Shown here: positions 46,214-58,093 of the stretch, in pieces
Layout: each line of letters starts with the position of its first letter
Position numbering within the stretch: position 1 is the first letter of the stretch
Source of the DNA: Paguma larvata
Taxonomy: Eukaryota > Chordata > Mammalia > Carnivora > Viverridae
DNA length: 64,000 nucleotides
NCBI GenBank assembly: GCA_030068075.1
Contig: CM057835.1
Location: forward strand, 69,792,895-69,856,894
Direction: 5' to 3'
Position numbers and translations under genes: made by a program
Notes under the pieces: generated by a model
Seen by the model: the letters and a program-made list of their open reading frames with translations, nothing else
What the model was told of the DNA's origin: nothing
Database searches by the model: none

Positions 46214-46677
46214 ATGACCTCCACCAGGGCCTGGTCCCCTTTGCTCCTCACCCTCCTCGCTCACTGCATAGGTGACTTGATGTGGGGACAGAGAAAGGGG
46301 CCCTGGAAGGATGGGGGGAGCAGTGCTCCCTCCCCTTCTTTTTAGTCACCATTAATATCCTCTCTGTTTTTTCTTTCTCCTTCCAGGATCTTGGGCTCAG
46401 TCTGGGCTAACTCAACCATCCTCGGTGTCTGGAGACTTGGGCCAGAGGGTCACTATCTCCTGCACTGGAGTTCCTAGTTACGTGGGATGGTACCAACAAT
46501 TCCCAGGAATGGCCCCCCAAACCATCATCTACAGAAATAGCAATCAGCCCTCGGGGGTCCCAGATAGATTCTCTGGCTCCATGTCTGGCAACATAGGCAC
46601 TCTGACCATCACTGGGCTCCAGGCTGATGATGAGGCTGATTATTACTGCCTATCAGGGGCAACAGTCTTAAAGGTTA
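46214..46677 (+). CDS. IGLV: V10: IGLV1-like V segment, open frame but usual start codon lost
   Basis: The position of the normal leader ATG (46226-46228) reads AGG. An in-frame ATG 12 bp upstream (46214) would add four residues before the normal leader, and I use it as the start. Leader part 1 ends at 46271 with donor GTGACT. The intron is 46272-46386. The mature region starts at 46398 ([17 protein letters not shown]). Cys23, Trp (GWYQQ), FR3 and Cys104 (DEADYYC) are intact, with no stop before the RSS. CDR1 is very short, as in V1 and V2 (TGVPSYVGW). FR3 has Met where Lys is usual (SGSMSGN). The octamer is altered. It could rearrange; expression is doubtful. An annotator might class it as ORF or pseudogene. 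Confidence 0.65.
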
Positions 46678-46716
46678 CACAGTGCTCCAGGCCTGTGGGG
46701 AAGTGAGACAAATACC
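46678..46716 (+). other. 23-RSS of V10
   Basis: Heptamer CACAGTG is at 46678-46684, the 23-bp spacer at 46685-46707 and nonamer ACAAATACC at 46708-46716. The spacer is identical to that of V1. Confidence 0.9.
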
Positions 46717-49573
46717 TAGTTACTCATCTGTAAAGAAGGGAAACACATCAGCAGTTGCCTCATCAGGTTAGACTGTGATTCTGTTCATTCTATTGCTGAT
46801 GACCTTGGCCCAGGTTCATCCAAGGGCACCTCCTGTGAGTGAGGCTTCTCCTGTCCTTTCTGTCCTCAAAGTCACTTTGAGAAAATCATTCATAGACAAA
46901 GAGTCTTCATGAAACAGAAATCTCTTATTTTATCAGCTGAGGTATTTTACTTCTAGTCTGGATCATATTAATGTTTCCTTCTTATATTACATTAAATGAA
47001 ACATTTTTCTTTTACCTCTGAACTCTACCCATGTTATACATGAAGAATAAGTCAGCCTTATTTGCATCTGGTATTATCTATTACATGATGCTGGCTACTT
47101 TTGTCTTATTATCAATTATTTGTGAAATAAATACCTTTTTAAAACTATAAAATCATGAAAATTAGATAAAAACTTTTGTATGTAGGAAAAAGTGAACACT
47201 TGAATGATTATAACGACTCATTCATGATCACTTAAGCCTGAAAGTAACCTAAAATTGGCACATGGATGTTTATTCTAGCTTTACATATAATCAAGTAAAC
47301 TTGAAACCAACTAAGAAGTCACCCATGAGGTGCCACTTTTATAAATAATTTGATAATTATGTCAAATATTCGAACAAACAAAACTGTGCACACATCTGCG
47401 GATTGTGGAGTGGGAGTTGCTAACAGTTGAAGAATAGTTGATCCTGTGAACTCAGGAAAACATTTTGAGCAACAGAATTACTCTATATAATACCAATGGC
47501 ACTTAAATGACTCTCTGTCATTGACAGAATTCATGGACACTGTACACCCCCATGTCAGAACTTAAGATGTACATAAAAAATTTAGGAATTTAGGGCACGT
47601 GATGGAATTTAGAAATTGACCAAACTCATGTACCTGCAGTAAAAGGTATAGGCCCAACTCAGTGCAGATTTGGGAGCAAGCGGCTGGGCTGAGCGATGAG
47701 ACTGAGTGGAGCCACTAAGTGTAAAGACATAAGAAAGTGCACGTAAGTTCTTAACTCCAGTACATGAGGTTGTGTCCCATGGGGGAGCAGGTTGATGATT
47801 CTGACGTGACTACACTGTGGAGTCTCACTGAACAATGAAGTAAATTGATAGATGGGTGGTGCTTGAGTCAGATTACTCACTTCAGGAATGGAAAGTCACA
47901 CATATACCCAAGGGAGGAGGCTTGAGAGAACTATGTGGTCAGGATTAAAGCTGGAGATGGCAGTTTGAAAATGTGTGTAGTTTGATGGAGACAGATAATT
48001 GCATGTTGAAGCAGTCACCAATATGTCCACATTCCTGGGTTAGTTTACTCATAGATATGTCCTTCATCTGTCAGCTGAGCAAAAGTGGGAGCAATGATGC
48101 CCAATAAGGTATGAGATGCATTTTCCCAGTTATTACCTTCTAATACCATTCTCCCAGGAAGAGATGCAGGTTACTTTAGGGAAGTGTTTAATTTCCAGAC
48201 AAGCAACAATGCACAATGAGTATTGAGGATCTTAGAGGGTCAGAATATAAAAAATCCTTCAAAACAAACTCAAGCAAATCAGTGCACAACCACCACACAT
48301 GTACATGTACACACACACACACAAGGACAGGATGTGTCTAGTAGCTCATGGGCCAACTTACAGGGCCCCCATGGGACAAAACTAGAAAGATTTGAACCCC
48401 CAAAATATAAAAGTACTGGGTTATAACTCAATGTCTAAATAAATGTCCATGGGCCATATTGTTAACAGGTGGTATAAATAAATGGAGTCAGATGAGACAC
48501 ATTCCCACGCAGAAATTTCAAGGAACAGGTGTGAACCTTTGGCTCTGAATGATGTCAGGCATAAACACATTCAGTAAGTATGGACAAAGGCACCAAAAAG
48601 AAGGACAATCTGAAAAGCGTCACAGTAAGAGAAGCTTAAGGAGACATCACTGCTAAGTGTCACAAAGACTTTGGTTCCAGTCATGATAATGTGGTTCGTG
48701 ACATCTTAGAACAGAAGAAGGATATTAGGCAAAAACTAAGATAATCTGAATAAACTGTGGATATTAATTGTTTTGAGTTTGAACTTTATCTCCAAGAATT
48801 AGTGATAAAAAGTTCTAAAAGTTCCCGTATTTCAAGATGTGACCTTATTGGCAAATGGGGTTGTTGCAGGAGTAATTACCAAGGGGAGACCACTAAGGCG
48901 TAATGGCATGTGTCAGTCTTTCTCTATCTGTTTGGTTTTCCTCTGACTCTTTGTCTGAAGTGAGCTGAAATGAATTTCAATATTTTAGAGAAAAAAGTCT
49001 AAGAACCCATCCTACATTGTCATAGAGAACCCTGGCATTACAGGAAAACAATCTAGAAAATTTTGTTGTCTTTTCACTTTTAACCCATGGAACATTTACC
49101 AAATAAATATAATAGTTTGTGGGTGGGATTCCCTTTTCTGAATGCCCCTTATTAGATGAACAGAGAAAGAATTTCTAAGATGACGGAGGTCCCTAGTACA
49201 GTACAATGGTTTATATCAATCTTCATACTGAGAACACTTATAAATCTGGACAAATAGAAAGTAAAATGACTCCCAAGTATAGTAGAGAAGAAAAATAACC
49301 TCCAGACTAACTATGAAGAGCAAGTAAAAACCCAGATTGAGAAGTAACTACAGTGAATACTTCTCTGCAGAGAGCATTTGGTTTTCTGACAGAGACATCA
49401 GAAACCAGGGCTTGTACAATGGAGATTATGGCATATAACAGGAGATCCTCATAATAAAGCAACAAAAATTGTCAAAGTTCAAGGATAACCCACATAAACA
49501 TTTTATCGGAGATGAAATAGGAGTGAACATAGGAAATATGAAGTTTGAACTAGATTCAACTGTAGACTGATAA

Positions 49574-49725
49574 GGGTGCCTGTGGCTCAGTTGGTTAAGC
49601 GTCTGATCATGATATCATGGTTCGTGGGTTCAAGTCATGTGTTGGGCTCTGTGCCGAATGCTCAGAGCCTGGATCCTGCTTTTGATTCTGCATCTCCCTC
49701 TCCTTTTCAGTACTTTCCCCTGCTC

Positions 49726-49777
<52 letters not shown>

Positions 49778-49810
49778 TCATTAAAAATTAAATAAACTTT
49801 AAAAAAAAAC
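49574..49810 (+). mobile_element. CAN-SINE with expanded (CT)n, shared with block A2
   Basis: The head GGGTGCCTGTGGCTCAGTTG and body correspond to the A2 copy at 21767. Its TC-rich segment has become a pure (CT)n run at 49729-49773. Confidence 0.88.
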
Positions 49811-51896
49811 TCAGTTTGGAGACTGGTAGTGATTCCAGGCCGCCCCTGTAGTAAGCAAATCCCAATGTCAGGGATACTGACATACTAATGTATTCAGTAG
49901 CAAAAACACTATAAAATAAACTCTATGTTTAACAGCCTGGTCATTATTAGTGACCTGAAGAACCTTAATGTCTTCTTCCCTAGCACCCAGAAGAGGATCT
50001 ACTCATGTTCATTCCCTGGGCACTGAAATCACAAATATCCATCTGCAGAAGTCAGCGTGTCCTCTAGGGATGCTGTGCGCTGTCAAAGCAGCTGGTCCAC
50101 CAGGGATCAGCAGTTTCCTGTTTGGACTGATACTGACAGGGCAGGGCTCTGGGCCAGACCAGAAGAGGAAAATACCCACATGGCTCTCATATACTCCTCA
50201 TTGCAGTGTGGCTCTCCCTCACCTGGGCCTCAGCAGCCCCAGGAGAGCTCAGCTCCGACTCACTCCCTTACATCATGTTACTCCCTCCAACCCCATGGCA
50301 CCCTTCACGATGCCTGAGGCCGGGCACAGGAACAGAGTCAGGGAAGTGACTACTAGAAAACTGGGGAAGGGGGGTCTTCCGTTGCCCTGTGAGCCCCTGG
50401 ATCTGGCTGCTTCACCACATTGCTTAAAACGTGGATCATTTCTTCCGTTTTCATTCCGGTGTCTGGTAAATTTGACTCTTATAGACAAGGAATAGACGGA
50501 ATGCATTTTCAAGGAGGAAGTGGCCTCACAGGAAGTCTGCACAGTGGATAAGACAGCTTGTGAACACAATCCCTTCAATGGATCCTACAGGAACAGAGCT
50601 TTGTGTGGTCTCTACCGTGTCCTGGAGTGTCTCCTTCAGTCCTTTATACAGGGAGCCTTTACCAAGATTTTACAAAAGGAATCGTTGGGATCACACAGGG
50701 CTTGCCTTCTCCTTGGTTCAAGGAGCAGGTGCAGTGACACCAGACTCACGACCCATCTCTTCATATACTGGTCACTTGAGCACAAGTCCCAGGTTCTGCA
50801 CTGGAAACCTCCACAATATGTACTATTGTGGGTGTGGTACAGGAGCCCCAAAAATGGGAATACTGAGAGCTCTCAGGATTCAGCCTGATGGGAGAAAATA
50901 ATCACATCAGATCCGGGGTCACAGCCCCACACCCTGCACAGGGCTCTTCACCCTGCTCAAGTGGGACAAGATGTCTTCTCTGCTGCCCTTGTTCTTCTCA
51001 TCGTGTCTTTGTTACTACGTGTCACCAGTACTAGTCACCGTCAGTGACTTATCCCTCAGTAAGTTTTGCTGTCACCTCTGCAGCAGCACAGGACTCTCTA
51101 AGCCCATGACAGCCATCTGGGTCTTCAATAATGACCACTTGTCCTTTCCCATCAATGTGAAGTATTAACCACTGATTTTGGCTATTTAATTACATGTTCT
51201 AACACTTGAGGAATAGTGTGAAAAATAATGGAAGTGAAGATTGCCTTTGCATGTTCTCGATCTATCTGGAAATGATCCCCTCACTACTCTCTGAACTAAG
51301 ATGCTTGCCTCAGGACTACATCATAAGTGTGTGAGAGTGTGTGAGGTTGTGTGTCTTACCGTATTATAAATGTATCTGTTTTGTGTTTCTGTGACTCTAT
51401 TAGGATTTGGTGTTAAAATTGGTCAAAGTTCTTTTGAGATAATTGGGGTAACATGCTCATATCTCTTAATGTAATACTATAGTGTATAATATAAAACTAT
51501 TTCTTACTATATAACCCAACTTGTATCATTGAGATACATCTCACTTACCGATGGCATATCAATTTAATAATATGGTATTGATGCCTTTTTGTTAATATTC
51601 TATACACAATATTTCTATCAGTATTTAATGATACAGATCTGTAAGTTTTCTTTTGTGAAATGTATTTTCAAAGTGTAGTTATGAATTTTAGAACCCTTTA
51701 AAAAGAACTAAGAAATATTACATACTTTTGATATTTGATAAAATATGGAGCAAATAAAATGAAATAATATAAATTCTGAAGTTTTGTTAGATGCCTCTTG
51801 GGGCTAGTTCATCCTTCATTCTCCTCAGTGTGTGGTGTGACCTGAGCTTCAGCACTAGAGCTCAAAGAGGGGCTGAACTGTCACTTAATGGGACCA

Positions 51897-51904
51897 ATTT
51901 GCAT
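51897..51904 (+). promoter_or_regulatory. Octamer promoter element of V11
   Basis: A perfect ATTTGCAT lies 95 bp upstream of the V11 leader ATG. Confidence 0.75.
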
Positions 51905-51991
51905 GGACAGTCCCTCCTGTGTCAGATGGTGAAGGAGAAAAGAAAGCCTGGGGTAGCCTAACCCAGTGTAGAGAACAGAGGCTATATCACC

Positions 51992-52469
51992 ATGGCCAGG
52001 CTCCTGTCTTCCTTATGCACAGGCAGGGACAGGCCGTTTGGACACATCATGGTCCTCAAATCACTCTTTCTGTGCTCAGTGAACTTAAAATTGTTTTTTT
52101 CTTTCTCCTTTCTAGCCCTATCCCCCATGAGTGTCTGGGTTTGCAGCTTCCCTGTCCCAGCATCTGCTGACCATCACCTGACCTCTCTGCATCTTCAGGA
52201 ACAACAACCAGGCTCACCTGCACCATGAACAGTGGATTCAGTGTTGGCCACTACTACACATACAGGTTCCAGAGAAACCAGGGATCCCTCCCAGTATCTC
52301 CTTTGGTTCTATTTAGACTCAAATAAGCACCAGGTGTCCAGGAGCCCCATTTGCTTCTCTGATTCCACACATGCTTGGGCCAGTGCAGGAATTCAACTCA
52401 TCTCTGATGAGCAGCCAAAGGATGAAGCTTTAACTATGCTTCAGACATGGCAGCAGGAGAAGCTTTCCT
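51992..52469 (+). pseudogene. IGLV: V11: IGLV5-like V pseudogene
   Basis: The leader starts at ATG 51992 (MARLLSSLCT) but is about 15 bp shorter than usual, and its donor is GCAGGG instead of GT. The V exon starts at 52147 after TTTGCAG. An in-frame TGA (52179-52181) falls in FR1. CDR1 (NSGFSVGHYY) and the FR2/CDR2 region (PVSPLVLFRLK in a shifted frame) are recognisable. FR3 continues to a damaged DEA-like end with CAGACATGGCAGCAG near 52455. No Cys104 is present. It is the full-length paralogue of V3. Confidence 0.83.
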
Positions 52470-52507
52470 TAGAGTGTGTCAGGTGATGAGGAAGTGAGAG
52501 AAACGAT
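52470..52507 (+). other. RSS remnant of V11
   Basis: TAGAGTG (52470-52476) is followed by 22 bp ending GGAAGTGAG and then AGAAACGAT. It is decayed and would not be expected to work. Confidence 0.4.
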
Positions 52508-54489
52508 GCTTCTTCTGAGGATCTTTTGTTGAGAACCTTCTGTGGAGGCTGCTGTAGGAGAGAGTCCTTTGAGTGCACACGTGACCTTGAGGAGGAGGTA
52601 GTGATATGCTGTTCCTGAGAGGGCACAAGTGTCCCAGGAGGGCACACAGGTGAAGGAACAGAGCCCAACTGCACAGTTCTATGGAGTCTGGAGAATAAAT
52701 ATTTAAAACATAGACCTCAGTCTCTCTCTCTTGTTGTGTCTACTTTACTACACACAGAATACTTCACTTTCACACTCCTTGTCAACAATTATATGTTTGC
52801 TTGTTTCCTTTCTAACAACAAGAAAATCTCTGGGACACATGGTGAGTGTTCTATAATTTACCTGAATTTAATACCAAGGTTTATCTACCTGGAAATGGTG
52901 TAACATCCACAGGCTAAGTTCTCAGACCTTGGAGGATGCTCCCTGTTTTGTTGCCAAGAACAACGAGTAGGTTACCTATCCTCTGTCCAACATGGCTACA
53001 AAAGGAGGTTCCCACAACTCCCTCTTTGAGTTCCATTAATTTGCTGGAGGGGCACACAGAACTGAGGGACATACTGACTCCTAATATCAGTTCATTAAAT
53101 GATATGAAGAAGTGGAGAGGTGAACGAGCAAAGGAAGAAACACCTATTGTGAGGTCTGGGGGCGTCCCGAGCAAAAGAGCTCCATTCCTCTGGAGTGGAG
53201 GGGCATCACGTATGGGCTGTGGATGTGTTCGCCAAAGTGATTGCTCTTCAATACTGTACTTCAGGATTTTATTGCGATCTGGGTAGACATAATCAGACAT
53301 TAACTCCCCTGTCTGCCTGTCCCTCTCCTTCAAGTATGAGGGGTTGAAGATTCCCAGCCTCTGACCATGACTTTGTCTTGCTGGGGACTACTCCCATTCA
53401 GGATCTCTCCAGGAGCTCACCAAGAATCATGTCATTAGAAAAAAGATATTTCTAGCGTTCTTTTAACTTAGGAAATGACAAGAATTCCAGAAACTCTGTG
53501 TCAGGAACTAGGGTGCAGAGACTCTTATATAGTTTTTAAGTTCACACTGTATAGTAGTCTTGACTGAAATGGTGACAGAGGTACTCATGTTCATCCACAA
53601 ATCCCTAGCCGCAAATGTTTCTCTTGTGTTACTGATGGCACATTAATACCTGATATATTAATAAGTACTTTGGTCATAGACAAAATTTTCTCTTTCACTC
53701 ATCTGACAAAATGTGAATCACAACTTCTTCACACTCACCTCCCTCACACACCCTCCTTTTCTCCCCTCTGCTTCTGCCTCCCTCAGACCTAAAGTCTCTC
53801 CCTATGGCTCTTCAGGTCTGAACTCCATCTTTATGTAAGGTTTTCAGAGAAAAGTAAAATTTTGCAAGGGTTTTCACTCTCCAGGGTTCATCTCTAGGAT
53901 GGAGAAGTTGTAGAAACTGGACCAACAGGGAATCATTTCATTATCTCATCCCTGCTCTCATCCCTGATTGTAGTTTTTGTACCCAAACAGCCTCATCTAT
54001 CTCTGTAATATGACAGCATGTTTATTGTATTTCTGTACAGTGAAAGTTCATCCAGCCTTAGAGCATCTGCCCAGAGAAGCTACTCATGTAATTACTTCTC
54101 CTCCTTCAGAAATACTGAGGCTGCATACAGGGTCTGTTGACATAGTCAATGAAGGAGGGATTTGCTGCATATTTCAGTACATGACTACTTTTCTTATTCT
54201 TGAGAATATTTGTTTGTAAGACCAACAGGACGCTCACTAGCCACACACTTTTGTTCCAATCAATGAACTCTCATGCATTATCCCTTTCCAAAGTAAAAGT
54301 AGGCACTATCTCATGGCCACCTCCAGGGAGGTATCAGGGGATACCAGAGGCACAGTAGGAGATGGTTGTTATGTGAGGGGCATGAAGAATGGGCTTGTTC
54401 TGACTTAGACCTGAAGACCCCACAGCTTTGGCAAGTGTGTCCACTGGATTGAAAATGGACAGAAGACCCATCCACAAGACCTGAACTTC
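52508..54489. other. Unique spacer, no gene seen
   Basis: No V element, RNA gene or transposon was recognised between V11 and L1-4. The longest frames on either strand (about 120-140 codons near 52914-53333) have no family features and face each other on opposite strands. Confidence 0.45.
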
Positions 54490-55139
54490 TTTTTTTTTAT
54501 TGTTTTTTAATTATTTTTATTATTTTTTTTATTTTTTAATAGTTTATTGTCAAATTGGTTTCTATACAACACCCAGTGCTCATCCAACGAGTGCCCTCCT
54601 CTGTGCCCACCACCCATTCTCCCCCCTCCCACACCCATCTCTCCCCTCAGTTCTTTCTTATTCTTTGAGAGTCTCTCATGTCATGTCTTCCTTCCTCTCT
54701 GTGGCTTTTTTTCCCCCCTTCCCTTCTTCCCCTCCCCCCTGGTTCTCTGCTAGGTCTTCCAACGCCTACCTATGCGTGGGAACATATGGCATCTGTCTTT
54801 CTCTGCCTGACTTATTTCACTCAGCATAATATCCTCCAGTTCCATCCATGTTGCCACACATGGCCAGATTTCATTCTTTCTCATTGCTGCATAGTATTCC
54901 ATTGTATATATATACCACATCTTCTTTATCCATTCATCAGTTGATGGACACTTAGTCTCTTTCCATGATTTGGCTATTGTCGAAAGTGCTGCTATGAACA
55001 TTGGGGTACACGTGCCCCTATGCATCAGCAGTCCTGGATCTCTTGGGTAGATTCCTAACAGTGCTGTTGCTGGGTCATACGGTAAGTCTATCTTCATTTT
55101 TTTGAGGAACCTCCACACAGTTCTGCAGAGTGGTTGCAC
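54490..55139 (-). mobile_element. L1-4: 5'-truncated L1, antisense
   Basis: A T-rich end (54490-54540) leads into the antisense L1 3' UTR and then the C-terminal end of ORF2. That end has [19 protein letters not shown], then [20 protein letters not shown] and MEYYAAMRKNEIWP in one open frame on the minus strand. L1 homology ends at 55139. Confidence 0.92.
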
Positions 55140-55414
55140 CTGATTCAATGAAATTCTGTTTAGAACTAATATAGACCATATTCCTCTCCTTTGTGTAAAT
55201 TTCATACTCGAATGAGAGAAGTGGCATTCCAGACACTGGCCGCTTTGAGTTCCAAGCTCCAGATCACTGGAGGGTCATGTAAAGAGCCAGCCACAAGGAT
55301 GGGTTTGCATGGAGACCGAAACTCAGGGAATGGAGAGAGGACATAAGAGGAACAGAGACACTTGTCTTCATGTTTAGTCTCTGAAGGAAGGCTTTCTGAT
55401 GACACATGAAGCAT

Positions 55415-55485
55415 ATTTTCTCTCTCTGTGTCTCTCTCTCTCCCTTTCTCTCTCTCTCTCTCTCATGCACGAGCGCACACACACG
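55415..55485 (+). repeat. (CT)n and (CA)n microsatellite
   Basis: TC-rich units are followed by a short CA run. It lies just upstream of relic V12. Confidence 0.85.
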
Positions 55486-55543
55486 GTTCTCTGCTCTACC
55501 TTAGTGTAGCTTCCTGGCTTCTCTATCTCTCCAAAAATCATGG

Positions 55544-55740
55544 TCAATATGTGCTCACCCAGCCAACCTTGGGGTCAGAATCCCAGGAGGCAGCATCACC
55601 ATCTTCAGGAAACATCAACAACATCCAGTGTGACCACTGTCCTGTCACTAGGGCAGCCATGGCTTGCCCTGATCAACTTCTCTCCTGGGACAGGTTGATG
55701 CTCAGAAATCCCAGGGTGATTCTATATCACTGTGGGAGCT
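55544..55740 (+). pseudogene. IGLV: V12: probable lambda V relic
   Basis: FR1 is visible as QYVLTQPTLGSESQEA, followed by a piece matching the IGLV1 CDR1 (AACATCAACAACATCC). Cys23 is not seen. FR2 and later parts are barely recognisable, and I found no leader, octamer or RSS. It could instead be a chance match extended by an open frame (55428-55742). Confidence 0.45.
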
Positions 55741-57475
55741 AGCCCCTGATCATCTGTGGGTTCAGTCAGCGCCTGGACTGATCAGAACATTGATTCTGGG
55801 GCAGCAGCCTCAGTGTTGCCTCCACAGAGCTTAAAGCCCAGGGAGATGTATCACACACTCCCTGTGCTCTTAATACTATGTGTTACTCCCTCAGTTGTCC
55901 CAGTGACACCTCCAGCCAGGTTGAAGCTTTGCTGAAAATTATTCTGTATCAAACGAGGGCCACAATGCCAGTGACCTCAGGGACATAGTTCCCCTCATCT
56001 CCACTTCTCCATCATTCACATCGGGATCTTTGCCTATAGACTCATGTAGTCTTGGTTAATAGAAATTCATTCCTCTAGTCATAGGTGGTGGTAAACTATT
56101 ACTCTATCCTGAATATACTGTACATAAAGAACAGAGGTAGAGCTGTGTCACCCAGACACAAGTCTGACCCCAAATCACTCTTTCCTGGAAGTTCTGTGTG
56201 TCCTTAGTAATTGTATCAGTGAGATGGCTGGAGTTCAATGGAACAGGTTCCCATTGGGGTGTTATTGGACATCATGTCAGTCTCAGCTACTCTTAGAAAA
56301 ATTATACCATACCAAACCCATGACAAAGAAAACATGATTTTAGGTAAAGTTTTTAGGAGGCATCACTTTTTCATTGATTTTCCATCCATGTTTTTAACCA
56401 CAATTTCTATCATGTTTTCCCTGCAATAAGTACAAATCTGTAAAAACTATTCTAGGGATTGTATCTGCATCTTAATAATAACATAGTCATTGAGTTTAAA
56501 TCAATCTTACTGAGAGAAATTTTGTATAACAGAGCAAACACCCATCAAAATTGCACACTTGGTAAAAGGAGACAACACATAAACTGTGTCACTGGATCCC
56601 TGTCAGAGCACCTGTAGCTGTCACTCCTTCCTTCCTAGAACTTCCTGCAGATTTGTTCTTTGTGCTCTGAGTTAAATGGCACACACAGGGATCCTGCAGA
56701 CTTGGGTCTGTGTTCTGGGAGGACAGATCCTGGGAGGGAATCACTGCACATAGTATGTGGAGATATGTTGTTTCAAACAAGCAGACATAGTTACAGAAGA
56801 CAAAGATTTTTAGTGCATAATTCCCCTAAGAATACACCCGTTTCTTCCCACAGCCTGAAACGAAGCTCTCCTTCTCACCTCAGTGCTGCGGGAATCTTGG
56901 AGGAAGGTGAACTCTGGAAACCAGGGAGGAAACCAGTAAGAGGAAAGTACACAGAATCCTACACGGAAAGGGTCAGGTGGTTAGTAGTACTCATCATTGC
57001 TCTGGACATGATCCTGATCTAAGTGGAAGTTTGGTAGAGACACTACCTCATTCTTGACCCATGAACCATACAGGGAGCCATGGGCTCACTCTCCCTGAGG
57101 AGTCTGAATAGAGCAAACAGTCTGGCTTAGGTTATGAGAGGTTACCTAGAGGGACACCTGGACTGACACTAGTCAGGGGACAGTGGACAGAGCAGTGAGG
57201 GGGCAGGGGATCTCATTCATGGACTTGACTACCATTTCAAACCATGGCCTGTCTGAGTCTGACCACCAGGGGGCGATAAGGACCCATTTCTGAGGGTTCA
57301 GAGGTGATGAGAATAGAACCTGCCACCTGTACTGTCTGGGCCCTCTACGCAGGGCTCGCATCTGTGATTTCCTCACCCCTTGAACTGAAGCAGCCCCTCC
57401 CCTGACCAACCCCTGACATCCTCAGGCAGAGGGAACTGACACAGCCCCGTGAGGGGTCAGGGAGCTTGTGGTCTC

Positions 57476-57483
57476 ATTTGCAT
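57476..57483 (+). promoter_or_regulatory. Octamer promoter element of V13
   Basis: A perfect ATTTGCAT lies 105 bp upstream of the V13 leader ATG. Confidence 0.85.
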
Positions 57484-57588
57484 GCATGGGCCCTCCTTCC
57501 CTCAGAGGATGAAGAGGGAAGGGGAGAGTTCAAGGGAGGCTCTGATCAGCTGTGGGATCAGAAGACAGGATTGGCGATGATCTCAAGC

Positions 57589-58054
57589 ATGGCTTGGTCT
57601 CCTTTCCTTCTCACTCTCCTCGCTCAATGCACAGGTGATTGGATGTGGGCACACTGGAAGGGGCTCTGGGAGGATATGTGGGTCCTGCTTCCACTCTCTT
57701 GTGTCTCGGGCCCAGCATCACCTTCTCTGTGTTTCTCTCCCTTCCAGGGTCCTGGGCCCAGTCTATGCTGACTCAGCCGCCCTCAGCGTCAGGGTCCCTG
57801 GGCCAGAGGGTCACCATCTCCTGCACTGGAAGCAGCTCCAACATCGGTAGTTATTATGTGAACTGGCTCCAACAAGTCCCAGGAACGGGTCCCAAAATCC
57901 TGATATGTGAGAATAGCAAACCACCCTCTGGAGTCCCTGATCGATTCTCTGGCTCCAAGTCTGGCAACTCAGCCTCCCTGACCATCACGGAGCTGCAGGC
58001 CGAGGACGAGGCTGATTATTATTGTGCAACATGGGACTATAGTTTTGGTGGTCC
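57589..58054 (+). CDS. IGLV: V13: immunoglobulin lambda V segment, IGLV1-like, apparently intact
   Basis: Leader part 1 is 57589-57634 ([15 protein letters not shown], donor GTGATT). The intron is 57635-57747, with acceptor CCCTTCCAG. The mature region starts at 57759 ([17 protein letters not shown]). Cys23 lies in TISCTG; CDR1 is SSNIGSYY, typical of IGLV1. FR2 is [13 protein letters not shown] with Leu where Tyr is usual. The residue before CDR2 is Cys (ILICENS) instead of Tyr. FR3 and Cys104 (DEADYYC) are intact and the frame is open to the RSS. Germline CDR3 begins ATWDYSFGG. It looks coding-competent, but the unpaired Cys and the non-consensus RSS may limit use. It is the paralogue of pseudogene V4. 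Confidence 0.85.
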
Positions 58055-58093
58055 CACAGAGCTCCCGGCATGTGGGGAAGTGAGATAAAAACC
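58055..58093 (+). other. 23-RSS of V13, non-consensus
   Basis: Heptamer CACAGAG (58055-58061) differs from CACAGTG at position 6. The 23-bp spacer is at 58062-58084. Nonamer ATAAAAACC (58085-58093) has one change. Confidence 0.85.

Larger units (their letters stand above)
44832..52507 (+). repeat. Segmental duplication block A, copy A3 (most complete)
   Basis: The block aligns with A2 throughout, without the L1-2 insertion. It runs from an old L1 fragment through V10, a long AT-rich spacer (46717-51896) with one SINE, to the full-length IGLV5-like V11. The spacer shows no gene. About 340 bp at 50335-50690 are absent from A2. Confidence 0.85.
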
